Below are positions 15,683-18,115 of a DNA stretch of 18,115 nucleotides, in pieces. The notes beneath the pieces are model-generated. The model was not told where the DNA came from, did not search any database, and was given only the letters and a program-made list of their open reading frames with translations. Both the position numbers and the translations under genes were made by a program. Source of the DNA: Bacillota bacterium (lineage in GTDB: Bacteria > Bacillota > Clostridia > Lachnospirales > Lachnospiraceae); contig JAEZQN010000214.1 in the NCBI GenBank assembly GCA_023441145.1, positions 1 to 18,115 on the forward strand, read 5' to 3'. Within the stretch, counting starts at the first letter, position 1, and the number at the start of each line of letters is the position of its first letter.

Positions 15683-15708
15683 ACTGGCAAGGCTTTGCTT
15701 GCCAGTTT
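15683..15708 (+). terminator. Hairpin between pepD and capA, weak terminator or attenuator
   Basis: A perfect 9-bp stem (15683-15691 with 15698-15706), a 6-nt loop and only TTT after it. The short T run suggests partial termination. No promoter is evident after it, so capA may rely on read-through. Confidence 0.45.
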
Positions 15709-15728
15709 ACATAGGACATGGAGGCAGT

Positions 15729-16892
15729 ATGAAGAAAGCAAAAAAAATCGTATTAATCTTAGATATCGTGCTACTATTTGTTACTGTTGGTGTAGTAGGA
15801 ATTTATTTTGCTACTAAAGAAGATGATAAAGAAAATCAAGTGGCCCAAAGTACCAAACCAGAAGAACAAATAGCAACAAACAAACCAGTAGTAAGTGAGT
15901 CTATGGTACCAGCCACAAAAACTCCTGAATCGACTGTAACACCAACTCCTAAAAAAGATACAGTTATCACTTTTACAGGGGATGTTTTACTCACAGATTA
16001 TATGATTAACAATTATAAAAATGGTGGTATTCGGGGTTTATTAGATGAGAATCTTTATGAGCTTCTTTATAATGCTGATATTAATATGATAAATGAGGAA
16101 TTTCCGTTTAGTAAGCGTGGAGCTCCTATGAAGGATAAAGAGTATACATTTCGAACTAGTCCGGAGTACGCTAGTATATTAAAGGATATGGGAGTGGATA
16201 TCGTCACCTTGGCCAATAACCATGTCCTAGATTATGGTACAGATGCCCTTCTTGATACCTTTACGACCTTAGATGACGTTGGAATAAAATACGTAGGTGC
16301 AGGTAAAAACATTGACCAAGCAAAACAAATTCAATATTTTGATATCAATGGACATCGCATCGCCTTTATTGGTGCCACTAGGGTAATTCCTGTAGTGGAA
16401 TGGAATGCTACCTCTACTAGACCAGGAATGCTTTCTACTTATGACCCAGAAGCAACCTGTGAACTCATTAAAGAGGCAAAAACCCAGGCAGATTATGTTG
16501 TTGTGTATGTGCATTGGGGTGTGGAGCATGAGGAGCGACCAGTTTCCTATCAACAGAATATGGGAAAACAGTATATAGATTCAGGTGCAGACATTGTGGT
16601 GGGAGCACATACTCACTGCCTTCAAGGGGTAGAGTTCTATAAAGATAAGCCGATTGTATATAGTCTTGGTAACTTTATATTTAGTAGGAAAACGACAGAA
16701 ACTGCTATGATTAAGTTAGTTATTGACGGAGATGGTGGTATGCAGCTAGCTATGTATCCTTGTGAAGCAGTAAAAGGATTGACGTCTATGGTTACTGATC
16801 CAAAGAAAGTTAAGGAGTTTAATGCTTATATGGAGTCTATTTCTTATGATATTCATATTGACGAGAACCAAATCTTAAGAAAATCTAATTAA
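15729..16892 (+). CDS. CapA-family (PGA_cap) metallophosphatase-fold protein, membrane-anchored
   Basis: 387 residues. One N-terminal membrane anchor lies at about 7-28 with no lipobox Cys, then a Thr/Pro/Lys linker to about 76, then an external CapA domain. Motifs of the family are present: FTGDVLLTD (Asp85), NEEFPFS, LANNHVLDYG (Asn164, His165), VYVHWGVEHE (His262) and GAHTH (His294, His296) followed by YSLGNFIFS. CapA proteins take part in poly-gamma-glutamate synthesis, but many solitary ones, like this without capB or capC nearby, have unknown envelope roles. GGAGG lies 4 nt before ATG. A TTG start at 15699 is in frame but sits inside the hairpin and has no binding site. The next gene is an LCP protein, fitting an envelope-polymer theme. 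Confidence 0.87.
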   Translation: MKKAKKIVLILDIVLLFVTVGVVGIYFATKEDDKENQVAQSTKPEEQIATNKPVVSESMVPATKTPESTVTPTPKKDTVITFTGDVLLTDYMINNYKNGGIRGLLDENLYELLYNADINMINEEFPFSKRGAPMKDKEYTFRTSPEYASILKDMGVDIVTLANNHVLDYGTDALLDTFTTLDDVGIKYVGAGKNIDQAKQIQYFDINGHRIAFIGATRVIPVVEWNATSTRPGMLSTYDPEATCELIKEAKTQADYVVVYVHWGVEHEERPVSYQQNMGKQYIDSGADIVVGAHTHCLQGVEFYKDKPIVYSLGNFIFSRKTTETAMIKLVIDGDGGMQLAMYPCEAVKGLTSMVTDPKKVKEFNAYMESISYDIHIDENQILRKSN

Positions 16893-16935
16893 TCGTTTAA
16901 TAATTTAAAAACTCAGTTTTCTTTTCTAAAAAATG

Positions 16936-16944
16936 TGCTATAAT
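16936..16944 (+). promoter_or_regulatory. Extended -10 promoter of the LCP gene
   Basis: TGCTATAAT, with only a poor -35 upstream. It lies 64 nt before the first likely start codon. Confidence 0.65.
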
Positions 16945-17008
16945 GGTGAATACTGGACATGGAAGTATCTAGCAAACACTAAAAAGAAGAGGAGAATTGA
17001 GAAAAGTT

Positions 17009-18115
17009 ATGATGGAAGATGGTAACAATATAACGAATGACAGTGAACAGGATGATATTATTCATACTGATTTAGAAAATAAAGAAGAGGTGTCGTTTAC
17101 AGAGGGTAAGGACATCGATAATAATAGAGATAAAAGAAAGAAACACTCTTTACGTTTTAAGATTCTCATAGGCTGCTCAAGCGCCGTTGTGGCTTTCATT
17201 ATCTTCATTCTGTCCTATGGATGGCATATCCTTGGATATATTAATCATAAGGATTTTGCAGATGGCAAGGTAGATTATCAGGAGGAAGAATTTGATACAG
17301 ACGGTGAGAATCAAGGGTATCAATCAGCAGATCCAGACTCAATTATATGGAAGAAGTATGGAGAGATTAAGAAAGTAGAGGGTATTACGAACATACTTTT
17401 ATGTGCTGAAGAAAATCAACTGGGTGGTACAAGAGGACGTACTGATGTTGTTATGCTTGCTACTATAAATACGAACACCAATTCTTTAAAATTAACTTCT
17501 ATAATGAGGGATACATATGTGCAAATTCCTGGTTTTAAAGATAATCGTATCAATACAGCTTATCGAACTGGAGATATCCCATTATTAGAGGAAACTATTA
17601 AGGAAAACTTTAATATTGAGGTAGATGGCTATGTGAAGGTTGATTTTAATAGTTTTACTGATGTTATAGATGAGCTAGGTGGCGTAGAAGTTACCTTAAC
17701 TGCAGAAGAAGCAGAGTGGCTAAACGAATCCAATCATATTCTTGATCCTAATTCAAGAGACCTGACTGCAGGAACTCATTTTCTTAATGGAAGTCAAGCA
17801 CTTGGTTATTCAAGAATACGTAAAGTGCCAACAGCGGATGGGATTGGTTCAGATTTTGGTCGTGTCTGGAGGCAAAAACACATTTTAACGCAGGTGTTTG
17901 ACAAATATAAGAGTCAGAATTTATTAGAAATTTTAGGTACTGCACCAGATATACTTAGGTTAGTACAGACTGATTATTCCCAATCCGAGATGTTCTCTTT
18001 AATTAAGACGATTATGGAGATAGATACAGACGAGATAGAGACCTTAACTCTCCCAGTGAAAAATAGTTATGAAGGCAAAGAAATACGAGGTATGGAAGTA
18101 TTAGTACCTGATTTG
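17009..18115 (+). CDS. LytR-CpsA-Psr (LCP) family protein, 3' end outside window
   Basis: An open frame of 369 codons runs to the edge with no stop. A charged cytoplasmic N-terminus of about 48 residues, one membrane helix (about 50-72), then the external LCP domain: GRTDVVMLATIN (Asp146), SIMRDTYVQIPG (Arg167, Asp168), RINTAYR, DGYVKVDFNSF, LNGSQALGYSRIRK and DFGRVWRQKHIL (Arg285, Arg288). LCP enzymes attach teichoic acids, capsule or other polymers to peptidoglycan from undecaprenyl-phosphate carriers. The start is uncertain: GGAG at 16991-16994 is 14 nt before ATG 17009, with another ATG at 17012 and an in-frame TTG at 16997 too close to GGAG. It has its own promoter at 16936, downstream of the CapA gene. 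Confidence 0.93.
   Translation, partial: MMEDGNNITNDSEQDDIIHTDLENKEEVSFTEGKDIDNNRDKRKKHSLRFKILIGCSSAVVAFIIFILSYGWHILGYINHKDFADGKVDYQEEEFDTDGENQGYQSADPDSIIWKKYGEIKKVEGITNILLCAEENQLGGTRGRTDVVMLATINTNTNSLKLTSIMRDTYVQIPGFKDNRINTAYRTGDIPLLEETIKENFNIEVDGYVKVDFNSFTDVIDELGGVEVTLTAEEAEWLNESNHILDPNSRDLTAGTHFLNGSQALGYSRIRKVPTADGIGSDFGRVWRQKHILTQVFDKYKSQNLLEILGTAPDILRLVQTDYSQSEMFSLIKTIMEIDTDEIETLTLPVKNSYEGKEIRGMEVLVPDL

Noticed and set aside
15699..15731. TTG start adding ten residues to the CapA-type protein
   Set aside because: The TTG lies in a hairpin arm with no ribosome binding site, while ATG 15729 has GGAGG upstream and begins a typical membrane anchor.

Overview
The window is AT-rich, low-GC Gram-positive chromosome. 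Its gene content (an LPXTG surface protein, a zinc-finger anti-sigma-like protein, polA, coaE, a clostridial FtsA-like protein, UPF0237/UPF0210, PepD, CapA and LytR-CpsA-Psr) points to a Clostridia member, most likely a Lachnospiraceae relative of Lachnoclostridium/Clostridium phytofermentans. The taxon is inferred from gene style, not from a marker search. All eleven recognised genes read on the + strand. Ten are complete and the last runs off the right edge. I see no tRNA, rRNA, insertion sequence, prophage or CRISPR.

Left part (1-3630): a terminator-like hairpin is followed by a leader of about 440 nt. Its main feature is three directly abutting copies of a 62-68 nt unit (361-554). Each unit forms two hairpins whose stems keep pairing although their bases change. 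The leader precedes a 913-residue secreted von Willebrand A adhesin with InlB-type B repeats and an LPDTG sortase signal. After its strong terminator comes a short spacer with a minus-strand terminator, a GNRA-capped hairpin and a palindrome that recurs before coaE. Together these suggest a small minus-strand RNA.

Middle part (3597-11447): a HC2 zinc-finger membrane protein and polA share one promoter and end at a perfect 12-bp terminator. coaE follows. An extended -10 promoter then drives an FtsA-like actin-fold ATPase with a long beta-rich C-terminal extension, almost overlapping a six-TM GAF-GGDEF diguanylate cyclase. This pair looks like one regulatory or cell-division module.

Right part (11476-18115): a YycJ/WalJ-type metallo-beta-lactamase-fold nuclease, the ACT-domain/UPF0210 pair, PepD dipeptidase with CapA, and an incomplete LytR-CpsA-Psr protein. 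Most units have a recognisable sigma-A promoter, often of the TGnTATAAT extended -10 type, and several end in clear intrinsic terminators.

The best candidates for something undescribed are the triple RNA motif, the minus-strand RNA with its dispersed palindrome, and the FtsA-like/GGDEF pair.
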